Part shown: positions 1 through 8,447 of the stretch, in pieces
Numbering within the stretch: position 1 is the stretch's first letter
How the letters are laid out: the number at the start of each line of letters is the position of its first letter
NCBI GenBank assembly: GCA_017305835.1
Contig: JAFKJY010000044.1
Location: 19,491-83,490 of the forward strand
DNA length: 64,000 bases
Reading direction: 5' to 3'
Origin: Hyphomicrobiales bacterium
Lineage (GTDB): Bacteria > Pseudomonadota > Alphaproteobacteria > Rhizobiales > Rhizobiaceae
Program-made: the position numbers and the translations under genes
Notes under the pieces: generated by a model
Told to the model about the DNA's origin: nothing
What the model saw: only the letters and a program-made list of their open reading frames with translations
Database searches by the model: none

Positions 1-1263
1 CTGGCTGACGGAATCTCGCGCAGGCTGTTCCTGGGCGCAGCCGCCGCGCTGGCCGCGCCTGCCGTCCTGAGGGTCAGCAAGTCCTTCGCCGCCGATCCGG
101 TCCGGATCGGCTTGGTAACCCCGCAGACCGGGCCGCTCGCCTTCTTCGGCGCGCCGGACCCGTTCATCCTCAAGCGCTTCGAGAAGCAGATCGCGGCCGG
201 CATCCAGGTCAAGGGCGAGACGCGGCCCGTCGAGTTCGTCATCAAGGACAGCCAGTCGAGCGCCAACCGCGCCTCCGAGGTCGCGAGCCAGTTGATCCTC
301 GACGACGAGGTCGACCTGCTGATCTCCGCCGGCGGGCCGGACACCGTCAACCCGGTGGCCGACCAGGCCGAGGTCAACGGCGTGCCGCTGGTCGCCAACA
401 ACTGCCCGTGGCAGCCCTTCGTGTTCGGCCGCAACAGCACGCCCGACAAGGGCTTCGACTGGACCTGGCTGTTCGCCTTCGGCCTCGAGGACGTGATCGC
501 CGCCTACATGGCGCTGTGGGGCACGATCGAGACCAACAGGAAGGTCGGCATGCTGTTCGCCAACGACGCGGACGGCAATGCCTGGGGCGACGCCCAGTTC
601 GGCTTCCCCGCCGCGCTCGCCAAGGCCGGCTATGAAGGCGTCGATTCCGGCCGCTACACGCCGATGGCGGAGGACTACACCGCCCAGATCACCGCCTTCA
701 AGAACGCCGGCGTCGACATCGTGGTGGCCACGATGGTGCCGCCCGAGTTCTTCGCCTTCTGGACACAGGCCGCCCAGCAGGGCTTCAAGCCGAAGGTCGC
801 CACCATCGGCAAGACGCTGCTCCTGCCGCAGACGTTGGAGACGATCGGTGCCATCGGCAACGGCCTGTCGACCGAAGTGGGCTGGCACCGCACCTTCCCC
901 TACAAATCGCAGGTGACGGGCGAAACCGCGCCGGACCTGTGCGACGCGTGGGAGAAGGAGACGGGCAAGCCGTGGATTCAGCTCATCGGCTCCAAGCACG
1001 CTCTGTTCGAGGTCGCGCTCGATGTGCTGTCGCGCGCCGGCGATCCGGGCGACCGCGACGCCGTCGTCGAAGCGATCAGGGCGACCGACCACGAGACGCT
1101 TTCCGGCCGGGTCAAATGGGAAGGCTCGCCGATCCGCAACGTCACCAAGACGCCGATCGTCGGCGGCCAGTGGATGAAGAACGGCGACCGCTTCGACCTC
1201 GTCATCCGCGCCAACCCCACCGACCAGCCGATCCCCACCGAGGGCGGCCTGGCGGCGCTGTGA
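1..1263 (+). CDS. ABC transporter substrate-binding protein, Liv type (5' end outside window)
   Basis: Periplasmic binding protein of the branched-chain amino acid (Leu/Ile/Val-binding, periplasmic-binding type 1) family. The frame is open from base 1 and begins in a Tat-like signal (SRRLFLGAAAALAAPAV, then a likely cut after SFAA), so the true start lies a few codons upstream of the window; the first ATG/GTG-type start inside would remove the export signal. The mature part has the family hallmarks IKDSQSS, NDADGNAWGD and NVTKTP. It is clearly related to the second binding protein at 1983-3272 (shared blocks DTVNPV-DQAEVNG, CPWQP, FFGRN-like, GLEDVIA). It is followed after 15 bp by the PhlG-like hydrolase, so it belongs to the same + strand operon. 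The substrate is unknown; the neighbours suggest an aromatic or keto compound rather than an amino acid. Confidence 0.9.
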   Translation: MADGISRRLFLGAAAALAAPAVLRVSKSFAADPVRIGLVTPQTGPLAFFGAPDPFILKRFEKQIAAGIQVKGETRPVEFVIKDSQSSANRASEVASQLILDDEVDLLISAGGPDTVNPVADQAEVNGVPLVANNCPWQPFVFGRNSTPDKGFDWTWLFAFGLEDVIAAYMALWGTIETNRKVGMLFANDADGNAWGDAQFGFPAALAKAGYEGVDSGRYTPMAEDYTAQITAFKNAGVDIVVATMVPPEFFAFWTQAAQQGFKPKVATIGKTLLLPQTLETIGAIGNGLSTEVGWHRTFPYKSQVTGETAPDLCDAWEKETGKPWIQLIGSKHALFEVALDVLSRAGDPGDRDAVVEAIRATDHETLSGRVKWEGSPIRNVTKTPIVGGQWMKNGDRFDLVIRANPTDQPIPTEGGLAAL

Positions 1264-1278
1264 ACGAGGAGACACGAG

Positions 1279-1944
1279 ATGCGCTTCGATGAAGTCAACG
1301 ACCTGCTCGAACCCGGCTACCTGACGCTCGAATCCGGCGTCGTCAGCTACGACGACGGCCGCCGCACCATTGCCGCGCTGACGCGCATGCCCCAGTCCCG
1401 GGCCAAGATGGTGCACTGGTGGTTCGGCTGGCTGGGCGGCACCGACCAGTACAAGCTCTGGCACCCGAAGGACCATGTCTTCAGCGACTGGGAGAACCGC
1501 AAGGACGGCAACTACTGGGGCGCCACCCATGTGGTCCGGGAATATCTCGGACGAGACGCCGATCCCACGATCCACGACCTGCGTGTGAATTTCGTCCATC
1601 CGCACGAATTCTTCGACCCGAAGCGCTACGACGCGTTCGACGGGGTTGCGGTGTGCGCCCGGCCGGGGGCGAAGGGCGTGCCGTTCACCATCGGGCATAT
1701 GTGCCATTTCGTGCGCAACACCGACTACGGCTGCGAGATGCGGACGCGGTTCTGGCTCGGCGACATCAAGGATGCCGCGACCGGCGCGCCAGTGCCGGAA
1801 GACGTCGCGGCGAAGGTGCGCGCCGCGGCCGTGACCGAGCATTTCTGCCGCCGGCTGCACCAGCACGCAATCGAGGAAATGGGGTATCTCGCCGACATCC
1901 TGCCGGTGCTCTACCGGCAGGTCACCAGCGATACGTCGTTCTGA
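1279..1944 (+). CDS. PhlG-type (DAPG/phloretin hydrolase domain) protein
   Basis: A 221-residue protein of the 2,4-diacetylphloroglucinol hydrolase (PhlG/phloretin hydrolase) family, zinc enzymes that cleave C-C bonds between an aromatic ring and an acyl side chain. Seen here: the N-terminal MVHWWF block (His46), LWHPKDH (His62, His66), a conserved REYLG (Glu88) and a C-terminal HAIEEM block with His196 and Glu200 in the HxxxE spacing that provides two zinc ligands in PhlG. It is shorter than characterised PhlG (nearer 290 residues), mainly at the N terminus. The start has a GAGGAG-like ribosome site just upstream (aacgaggagacacgag). It sits between two related binding-protein genes, so it probably acts on what they import. 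The true substrate is not shown by the sequence. Confidence 0.8.
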   Translation: MRFDEVNDLLEPGYLTLESGVVSYDDGRRTIAALTRMPQSRAKMVHWWFGWLGGTDQYKLWHPKDHVFSDWENRKDGNYWGATHVVREYLGRDADPTIHDLRVNFVHPHEFFDPKRYDAFDGVAVCARPGAKGVPFTIGHMCHFVRNTDYGCEMRTRFWLGDIKDAATGAPVPEDVAAKVRAAAVTEHFCRRLHQHAIEEMGYLADILPVLYRQVTSDTSF

Positions 1945-1982
1945 GCGAGGCCGGCAAGGCCGAGCATCTCTGGGAGGAGAAA

Positions 1983-3272
1983 ATGACAGCTCGAAATGGA
2001 AGCATGCCGGGACTCAACCGCCGGGCGTTCCTGGCGGCCGCCACGACGGCGCTCGCCGCGCCGGTCGTCCTGCGCCATTCGCGCGCCTATGCGCAGACGC
2101 CGACGCTGAAGATCGGCCATGTCAGCCCGCGCACCGGGCCGCTGGCCGGCTTCGCCGAGGCCGACGACTACATCCTCGATGGCGTCGCCAGGGCTTACGG
2201 CAAGGGCATCGAGAACAACGGCAAGAGCTGGGCCGTCGAGATCATCTCGAAGGACAGCCAGTCGAACCCCAACCGTGCCGCCGAAGTCGCCTCCGAGCTG
2301 ATCCTCAAGGACGAGGTCGACATCATCGTCGCCGCCTCGACGCCGGACACGGTCAATCCCGTCTCCGACCAGGCCGAGGTCAACGGCACGCCCTGCGTCA
2401 CTACCGACTGCCCGTGGCAGCCCTATTTCTTCGGCCGCAACGGCGCGCCCGACACCGGCTTCCAGTCCACCTACCATTTCTTCTGGGGCCTGGAGGACGT
2501 CATCGCCTCGTTCCTCGCCATGTGGAACCATGACGGCGTGGCGAAGAAGGTCGGCGGCCTGTTCCCCAACGACGCCGACGGAAATGCCTGGGGCGATGCC
2601 GAGCGCGGCTTCCCCAAGCCGCTCGCGGAAGCCGGCTTCGCGCTCACCGATCCCGGCCGCTACCAGCCGCTGACCGACAATTTCACCGCGCAGATCTCCG
2701 CCTTCAAGGGCGCCGGCGCCGAGATCGTCACCGGCAACATGATCCCGCCGGACTTCGCCACCTTCTGGAGCCAGGCCGGCCAGCAGGGTTTTCGGCCGAA
2801 GATCGTCACCATCGGCAAGGCGCTGCTGTTCCCCTCCGTCATCGCCTCGCTCGGCGATCGCGGCGTCGGCCTCTCCTCCGAGATCTGGTGGACGCCGGAC
2901 CATCCGTTCAAGTCGAGCCTGACCGGCGACAGCGCGCGCCAGCTCGCGGAAGGCTATTCGGCCGCCACCGGCCGCCCGTGGACGCAGCCGATCGGCTTCA
3001 AGCACGCGCTGTTCGAGGTGGTCGCCGACGTGGTGAAGCGCAGCGGCGACCTGGAGGACCCCGAGGCGATCGTCGCGGCGATCCGCGCCACCTCGCTGCC
3101 CACCATCGTCGGCCCGGTCGACTGGTCGAAGGGCCCGGTGAAGAACGTCACCAAGACGCCGCTCGTCGCCGGCCAGTGGCAGAAGCGCGGCGGCAAGGTC
3201 GAGCTGGTCGTCACCACCAACGCCAACGCGCCGGAGATCCCGGTCGGCGGCGACCTCGTCCTGCTGTCGTGA
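1983..3272 (+). CDS. ABC transporter substrate-binding protein, Liv type (second copy)
   Basis: A 429-residue periplasmic binding protein of the branched-chain amino acid type. The reading frame is open far upstream, but ATG 1983 is chosen because it follows a strong GGGAGGAGA ribosome site and starts a Tat signal (NRRAFLAAATTALAAPVV, cut near RAYAQ). The mature protein aligns along its length with the protein at 1-1263, and by eye about half of the residues are identical, which points to a duplication. It lies 38 bp after the PhlG-like gene and before the ATPase and permease genes, so it is the probable second receptor of the same transporter. Ligand unknown; the two copies may bind related substrates, or a substrate and its product. 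Confidence 0.92.
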   Translation: MTARNGSMPGLNRRAFLAAATTALAAPVVLRHSRAYAQTPTLKIGHVSPRTGPLAGFAEADDYILDGVARAYGKGIENNGKSWAVEIISKDSQSNPNRAAEVASELILKDEVDIIVAASTPDTVNPVSDQAEVNGTPCVTTDCPWQPYFFGRNGAPDTGFQSTYHFFWGLEDVIASFLAMWNHDGVAKKVGGLFPNDADGNAWGDAERGFPKPLAEAGFALTDPGRYQPLTDNFTAQISAFKGAGAEIVTGNMIPPDFATFWSQAGQQGFRPKIVTIGKALLFPSVIASLGDRGVGLSSEIWWTPDHPFKSSLTGDSARQLAEGYSAATGRPWTQPIGFKHALFEVVADVVKRSGDLEDPEAIVAAIRATSLPTIVGPVDWSKGPVKNVTKTPLVAGQWQKRGGKVELVVTTNANAPEIPVGGDLVLLS

Positions 3273-3342
3273 TAGGCTCGGGCGGACGCCGGTACGGGAC
3301 CCGGCATCCGCCCGTCACACCAACCGTGAAGGCGCCGACATC

Positions 3343-4077
3343 GTGACGATCCTCACCGCCACGGGCCTCTCCAAGCGCTACGGCGCCCTGACCGTCACCG
3401 ACAATGTCTCGCTGTCGCTCGGCGCCGGCGAGGCGCTCGGCATCGTCGGACCCAACGGCGCCGGCAAGACGACGCTGTTCAACCTGATCGCCGGCACCGT
3501 GCGGCCCGACGCCGGCGCGATTCGTTTCGACGGCCGCGACGTCACCGCGCTGCCGGCGCGCGAGCGCTGCCATCTCGGCATCGCCCGCTCCTTCCAGATC
3601 CCGCACCCCTTCTCGGGCATGACAACCTACGAGAACGTGCTGGTGGGCGCCGCCTTCGGCCGCCGCGCCTCCGAGCGCGCCAGCGAGGCGCGCGCCGTCG
3701 AGGTGCTCGAGCTGACCGGCCTGAAGCGCAAGGCCAACACCTATGCGGGCGACCTCACCCTGCTGGAGCGCAAGCGGCTGGAGATGGCGCGCGCGCTCGC
3801 CAGCGATCCGCGCCTGCTGCTGCTCGACGAGATCGCCGGCGGCCTGACCGAGCCGGAATGCGTCGAGCTGGTCGCCACCATCAACGGCATCCGCGCCGAG
3901 GGCGTCTCGCTCATCTGGATCGAGCATGTCGTGCATGCGCTGCTCGCCGTCGTCGACCGCATCATGGTCATCGACTTCGGCAGGAAGATCGCGGAAGGGG
4001 AGCCGCGCGCCGTGATGGAGAGCCAGCAGGTCGCCGCCATCTACATGGGCATGGACGCGGAGATGGCGCATGGCTGA
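3343..4077 (+). CDS. ABC transporter ATPase, LivG type
   Basis: A 244-residue cytoplasmic ATPase of the Liv importer, starting with GTG 3343. Walker A is GPNGAGKTT (about residue 37) and Walker B is LLLLDEIAG, followed by GLTEPE. The ABC signature is atypical: where most members have LSGGQ this one has LTLLERKRLEMARALA. That variant, together with DEIAGGLTEPE, is found in a recognised LivG subgroup and does not by itself mean loss of function. The H-loop is IEHVVHAL. The gene overlaps the next ATPase gene by 8 bp, so translation is coupled. The pair forms the heterodimeric motor for permeases 4780-6664. Confidence 0.93.
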   Translation: MTILTATGLSKRYGALTVTDNVSLSLGAGEALGIVGPNGAGKTTLFNLIAGTVRPDAGAIRFDGRDVTALPARERCHLGIARSFQIPHPFSGMTTYENVLVGAAFGRRASERASEARAVEVLELTGLKRKANTYAGDLTLLERKRLEMARALASDPRLLLLDEIAGGLTEPECVELVATINGIRAEGVSLIWIEHVVHALLAVVDRIMVIDFGRKIAEGEPRAVMESQQVAAIYMGMDAEMAHG

Positions 4078-4780
4078 GCCGATCCTGTCGATCGCCAGCC
4101 TCAAGGCCGGCTATGGCGACTTCCAAGCGCTGTTCGGCATCGACCTGGAGGTCGGGCCGGGCGAGACGCTGGCCCTGATCGGCGCCAACGGCGCCGGCAA
4201 GACGACGCTGCTGCGCGCCATCACCGGCCTCGTCGGCTGCGCGCCCGCGATGGTCCGCCTCGACGGCCGGCCGATCGGCGGCATGCGGCCCGACCGCATC
4301 GCCGCCCTCGGCGTCGCCATGGTGCCCGAGGGGCGCCGGCTGTTCCGCTCGCTCTCGGTCGAGGAGAACCTGCTGATCGGCGGCGAGCGGGCGCGCCGCG
4401 GCGACTGGACGCTGGAGCGCGTCTACGACCTCTTCCCCATCCTGCGCGAGAGGCGGCGCAACCCTGCCACCGCGCTGTCCGGCGGCCAGCAGCAGATGGT
4501 CGCCATCGGCCGGGCTCTGATGGCCAATCCGCGCCTCATCCTGTTCGACGAGATCTCGCTCGGCCTGGCCCCGGTGGTGATCCGCGACATCTACGCCGCC
4601 GTTCCGGCGATCATGGCCTCCGGCGTCTCGGCGATCCTCGTCGAACAGGACGTCACGCGCGCGCTCGCCGTGGCGCGCAAGTTCGTCTGCCTGCAGGAAG
4701 GCCGCGTCTCGCTGGCCGGCCGGCCCGGCGAGCACGACCGGCAGGCCATCACCGCCGCCTATTTCGGGCTCGCGCGCTGA
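4070..4780 (+). CDS. ABC transporter ATPase, LivF type
   Basis: A 236-residue ATPase, partner of the LivG-type subunit. Walker [10 protein letters not shown] (about residues 36-44), canonical signature [15 protein letters not shown], Walker [14 protein letters not shown], and the H-loop region VEQDV with Gln-Asp where many ATPases have a His. The last is normal for LivF proteins. The start overlaps the previous gene by 8 bp and the stop overlaps the permease start (TGATG at 4778-4782). This is the standard layout of a translationally coupled Liv operon. Confidence 0.94.
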   Translation: MAEPILSIASLKAGYGDFQALFGIDLEVGPGETLALIGANGAGKTTLLRAITGLVGCAPAMVRLDGRPIGGMRPDRIAALGVAMVPEGRRLFRSLSVEENLLIGGERARRGDWTLERVYDLFPILRERRRNPATALSGGQQQMVAIGRALMANPRLILFDEISLGLAPVVIRDIYAAVPAIMASGVSAILVEQDVTRALAVARKFVCLQEGRVSLAGRPGEHDRQAITAAYFGLAR

Positions 4781-5643
4781 TGGACTGGGTCAACGCAATC
4801 GTCCAGGGCGTGCTGATCGGCGGCCTCTATGCGCTGTTCGCCGCCGGCCTGTCGCTGATCTTCGGCGTCATGCGCCTCGTCAACATCGCCCATGGCGACA
4901 TGATCGTCGCCGCCGCCTATCTGGCGCTGGTCATCGTCCAGGCGACCGGCCTCCACCCGCTCGCTTCGGCGCTGCTGGTGGTGCCGCTGATGGCGCTGAT
5001 CGGCTACGCCATGCAGCGCGTCCTGCTCAACCCGACCATCGGCAAGGACCTCTTGTCGCCGCTGCTCGTCACCTTCGGCATCTCGGTGATCCTGCAGAAC
5101 GGCCTGCTCGTCGCCTTCACCGCCGACAGCCGCCGGCTCGCCGCCGGCAGCATCGAGACGGCCAGCATCCAGCTCGCGCCGGGCTTGAGCCTCGGCGTGC
5201 TGCCGCTGCTGATGTTCGCGGCTTCCGTGCTGATCATCTTCGGCATGGAGCTCGTCTTCTTCCGCACCAGCCTGGGGCGCGCCTTCCGCGCCACGTCCGA
5301 CGACCCGGAGGTCGCCCAGCTCATGAATCTCAACCGCAACCATGTCTTCGGCATGGCCATGGCGCTGTCGGCCGCAGTCGTGGCGATCGCCGGCATCTTC
5401 CTCGCGATCCGCACCAATTTCGACCCGGCGTCGGGCCCGGCCCGGCTGATCTTCGGTTTCGAGGCCGTCATCATCGGCGGGCTCGGCAATCTGTGGGGCA
5501 CGCTGGCCGGCGGCGTCGTCCTCGGCGTCGCCCAGGCGGTCGGCGCCCAGATCTCGCCCGGCTGGCAGATCCTCGCCGGCCACCTCGTCTTCTTCCTCGT
5601 GCTCGGGCTGCGGCCCCGCGGCCTGTTCCCGAGGATGGACTGA
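4780..5643 (+). CDS. ABC transporter permease, LivH type
   Basis: A 287-residue integral membrane protein of the branched-chain amino acid permease family. It starts with AIVQGVLIGGLYALFAAGLS, the classic LivH N terminus, and contains FGVMRLVNIAHGD and the cytoplasmic coupling motif region RAFRATSDDPEVAQLMNLN, followed by about eight predicted hydrophobic helices in total. ATG 4780 overlaps the stop of the LivF-type gene. It pairs with the LivM-type permease that starts one base after its stop codon. Confidence 0.94.
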   Translation: MDWVNAIVQGVLIGGLYALFAAGLSLIFGVMRLVNIAHGDMIVAAAYLALVIVQATGLHPLASALLVVPLMALIGYAMQRVLLNPTIGKDLLSPLLVTFGISVILQNGLLVAFTADSRRLAAGSIETASIQLAPGLSLGVLPLLMFAASVLIIFGMELVFFRTSLGRAFRATSDDPEVAQLMNLNRNHVFGMAMALSAAVVAIAGIFLAIRTNFDPASGPARLIFGFEAVIIGGLGNLWGTLAGGVVLGVAQAVGAQISPGWQILAGHLVFFLVLGLRPRGLFPRMD

Positions 5644-5644
5644 G

Positions 5645-6664
5645 ATGGCGCAGGCCTATTCGATCGAGCGCTCCACCCGCGCAAGCCGGATCACCGCCAT
5701 CGTCGCGCTGCTGGCGCTCGCGGCCCTCGCCGCCGCGCCCTGGTGGGCCGGGCGCGCCGACCTGCGCCTGCTCGGCGAGGTTTATTCCTTCGTCGCGCTC
5801 GCCACGCTGTGGAACCTGCTCGCCGGCTATGCCGGCCTCGTCTCCGTGGGCCAGCAGGCCTATGTCGGCTTCGGCGGCTATGCGCTGTTCGCGCTCGCCA
5901 TGTTCCTCGGCGTCCATCCGCTCTTGGCGATCGTGCTCGCCGGCATCGCCGGCGCCCTCATCGCCATCCCCGTCGCGCCGCTGCTGTTTCGCCTCCAGGG
6001 CGCCTATTTCGCCATCGGCACCTGGGTGCTGGCCGAGGTCTTTCGCCTCGGCTTCGCCCAGGTCTCCTCGCTCGGCGGCGGCTCCGGCATCAGCCTGCCG
6101 GCGGGCGTCGTCGCCGGCATCGCCGCCTCGCGGCCGCTGCGCGAGATGCTGGTCTACTGGGTGGCGCTGGCGATTGCCGTCGCCGCGATCGGCTTCGTCG
6201 TGCTCCTGCTGCGCTCGCGCATCGGGCTGGCGCTGACGGCGCTGCGCGACAGCGAGCTCGCCTCCGAAAGCCTTGGCATCGACATCTGGCGCACCAAGCT
6301 CCTCGTCTATGTCGGCGTCGCCGGCCTCACCTCGATGACCGGCGCCTTCATCTTCCTGCAGAAGCTGCGCGTGTCGCCGGATGCGGCCTTCAGCGTCAAC
6401 GACTGGACGGCTTACGTGATCTTCATCGCCGTCATCGGCGGCATCGGCACGATCGAGGGGCCGATCGTCGGCACGGTCATCTTCTTCCTGCTGCGCGAGA
6501 CGCTGGCCGACCTCGGCACCACCTACCTGATGATCCTCGGCGCCGTCGCCATCCTCGTCATGCTGCGCGCGCCGCAGGGCCTGTGGGGTTGGTTTGCGGC
6601 ACGCACCGGGCTAACTCTCGTTCCCGTCAGGCGACGCGTCGTCTTCTCCGATCAATCCAAGTGA
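5645..6664 (+). CDS. ABC transporter permease, LivM type
   Basis: A 339-residue membrane permease of the LivM family. Family features are ATLWNLLAGYAGLVSVGQQAYVG-like first helices, the EAA-like loop ALTALRDSELASESLGID with transporter coupling residues, and WTAYVIFIAVIGGIGTIEGPIVG near the C terminus. It directly follows LivH and ends with a TGA at 6662-6664 that lies just before the BKACE start, so all seven genes of the + strand form one transcription unit. Confidence 0.94.
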   Translation: MAQAYSIERSTRASRITAIVALLALAALAAAPWWAGRADLRLLGEVYSFVALATLWNLLAGYAGLVSVGQQAYVGFGGYALFALAMFLGVHPLLAIVLAGIAGALIAIPVAPLLFRLQGAYFAIGTWVLAEVFRLGFAQVSSLGGGSGISLPAGVVAGIAASRPLREMLVYWVALAIAVAAIGFVVLLLRSRIGLALTALRDSELASESLGIDIWRTKLLVYVGVAGLTSMTGAFIFLQKLRVSPDAAFSVNDWTAYVIFIAVIGGIGTIEGPIVGTVIFFLLRETLADLGTTYLMILGAVAILVMLRAPQGLWGWFAARTGLTLVPVRRRVVFSDQSK

Positions 6665-6669
6665 GCGAA

Positions 6670-7608
6670 ATGGCCGACCTCTCGAAGAAAGTCATCATCA
6701 CCTGCGCCGTCACCGGCGGCATCCACACGCCGACCATGTCGGACGCCCTGCCCTTCACGCCCGAGGACATCGCCCGCCAGTCGATCGAGGCGGCGGAGGC
6801 GGGCGCGGCGATCCTGCATCTCCACGCGCGCGACCCCAGGGACGGCCGTCCGACGCCGGACCCGGCCGTGTTCATGCAGTTCCTGCCGCGCATCAAGCAG
6901 TCGACCGACGCCGTCATCAACGTGACCACCGGCGGCGGCCTCAACATGACGGTCGAGCAGCGGCTGGCCGCGCCGCTGCAGGCCAAGCCCGAGATGTGCT
7001 CGCTCAATATGGGCTCGATGAACTTCGGCATCTACCCGCTCGCCGACCGCTATTCCTCGTGGAAATACGAGTGGGAGGAGCCCTACCTGCGCGGCACCGA
7101 CGACTTCATCTTCCGCAACACCTTCCGCGACATCGAGCGCATCCTGAAGATGCTCGGCGAGGAGCACGGCACCAAGTTCGAGCACGAGTGCTACGACGTC
7201 GGCCATCTCTACAACGTCGCCCATTTCGTCGACCGCGGGCTGCTGAAGCCGCCCTTCTTCGTGCAGATGATCTTCGGCATCCTCGGCGGCATCGGGCCGG
7301 ACATGGACAATCTGCTGTTCATGAAGCGCACCGCAGACCGCCTGTTCGGCGACGCCTACCGCTGGTCGGTGCTGGCGGCGGGCCGCTTCCAGATGCCGTT
7401 CGCCACGCAGGCAGCCATGCTCGGCGGCTCGGTCCGCGTCGGGCTCGAGGATTCGCTCTATATCGGCCGCGGCAAGCTCGCCGGCTCCAATGCCGAGCAG
7501 GTGCGCAAGATCAGGACGATCCTGACCGAGCTCGGCCACGAGATCGCGACCCCCGCCGAGGCGCGCCAGATCCTCGGCCTCAAGGGCGGCGACCTCGTCG
7601 GATTCTAG
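6670..7608 (+). CDS. BKACE-family beta-keto acid cleavage enzyme (DUF849)
   Basis: A 312-residue cytoplasmic enzyme of the BKACE family, whose founder is the 3-keto-5-aminohexanoate cleavage enzyme Kce. The family condenses a beta-keto acid with acetyl-CoA to give acetoacetate and a new acyl-CoA. Seen: zinc site HLHARD (His50, His52), TTGGG, the SLNMGSMNFG block and the late GLEDS motif whose Glu completes the metal site. ATG 6670 is used; an in-frame GTG at 6661 overlaps the LivM stop and is possible. It is closely similar to the BKACE at 24067-24993 (by eye more than half identical). Placement at the end of a Liv operon suggests it processes the imported compound or a breakdown product. Confidence 0.9.
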   Translation: MADLSKKVIITCAVTGGIHTPTMSDALPFTPEDIARQSIEAAEAGAAILHLHARDPRDGRPTPDPAVFMQFLPRIKQSTDAVINVTTGGGLNMTVEQRLAAPLQAKPEMCSLNMGSMNFGIYPLADRYSSWKYEWEEPYLRGTDDFIFRNTFRDIERILKMLGEEHGTKFEHECYDVGHLYNVAHFVDRGLLKPPFFVQMIFGILGGIGPDMDNLLFMKRTADRLFGDAYRWSVLAAGRFQMPFATQAAMLGGSVRVGLEDSLYIGRGKLAGSNAEQVRKIRTILTELGHEIATPAEARQILGLKGGDLVGF

Positions 7609-7615
7609 CACCTGA

Positions 7616-7642
7616 CCGTGCGGGGCGTCATGTTCCGCACGG
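7616..7642. terminator. Hairpin between convergent genes, likely bidirectional terminator
   Basis: A perfect 8-bp stem, CCGTGCGG (7616-7623) with CCGCACGG (7635-7642), and an 11-base loop. It fills the 36-bp gap between the stop of the BKACE gene (+) and the stop of the hydratase gene (-). No long T run follows on either side, so this may be a weak or Rho-assisted terminator. Confidence 0.5.
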
Positions 7643-7644
7643 CT

Positions 7645-8415
7645 TCACCCGCCGCCGACCTCCACCGCGCCGATCCCCGAAATCTCGAAGCGGTAGCCAA
7701 AGGTTCCGGCCGGAAAGCGCGTCGTCGCGATGCTGCCCGTCATCACCACCTGCCCCGCGCGCAGGCCGCGTCCGCGCTCGGCGAGATGGTTCGCCAGCCA
7801 CGCCAGCGGCACGAAGGGATGGCCGAGCGCATCGGCGCCGCGGCCGCGCGTCAGCTCCGCGCCGTCCTGCCGGACGACGCCGACCACCTCGTCGAGGCGA
7901 GCCGGCGGCGGCACGAACGTGCCGAGAACGATCCCCGCATTCCACGAATTGTCGGCCACCAGCGTCGCGCAGTCGAGCGCGCGATAGTCGGCGTTGCGGT
8001 CCTCCACCAGCTCGATCGCCGCGGCCACGGCGTCGACCGCAGCGCCCGCGCTTTCCGGGGTGAACGGCGCACCGTCCGGCGCCAGGTCGCGGCCGAGCCG
8101 GACGCAGGTCTCGAACTCGAGGCCGAGGTGGTGGTAGTCGGCGAGCCGCAGATGCGCACCGGATTTCAGCACCCGCCGCGCGAAGACGGAGCCGGCGATG
8201 GGATGGTCGATGCCGCACATCTCCTGCATGCGCCTCGACGTCAGGCCGATCTTGTAGCCGGCGATGCGGTCGTCCCCGATGATGCCCGCGACATGGGCGT
8301 CCTGCGCCCGGTAGGCGTCGGCCAGCCCGTCGAGCCCTTCCAGCCGGTGGAAGCGCGTGCCGTCGCGGTGCTCCGAAATCAGCGTCGCGGCGATCCGGTC
8401 GATTGTCTGCGTCAA
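7645..8415 (-). CDS. 2-keto-4-pentenoate hydratase family protein
   Basis: A 256-residue member of the fumarylacetoacetate hydrolase/2-keto-4-pentenoate hydratase (MhpD-like) superfamily. Seen: AGYKIGLTS near residue 55, the EFETCVRLG metal-binding block with acidic residues, and the late NHLAERGRGLRAGQVVMTGS block typical of the fold. Such enzymes hydrate 2-hydroxy-penta-2,4-dienoates in ring-cleavage pathways or decarboxylate related acids. The frame can start at TTG 8451, which overlaps the stop of the TPP gene, but TTG 8415 has an excellent AGGAGG seven bases upstream and is preferred; 8451 would add 12 residues. Last gene of the eight-gene - strand operon. The exact reaction is not resolved. 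Confidence 0.85.
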   Translation of the reverse strand: MTQTIDRIAATLISEHRDGTRFHRLEGLDGLADAYRAQDAHVAGIIGDDRIAGYKIGLTSRRMQEMCGIDHPIAGSVFARRVLKSGAHLRLADYHHLGLEFETCVRLGRDLAPDGAPFTPESAGAAVDAVAAAIELVEDRNADYRALDCATLVADNSWNAGIVLGTFVPPPARLDEVVGVVRQDGAELTRGRGADALGHPFVPLAWLANHLAERGRGLRAGQVVMTGSIATTRFPAGTFGYRFEISGIGAVEVGGG

Positions 8416-8447
8416 CGTCCTGCCTCCTGCCGTAGCAACCGCGCCCC

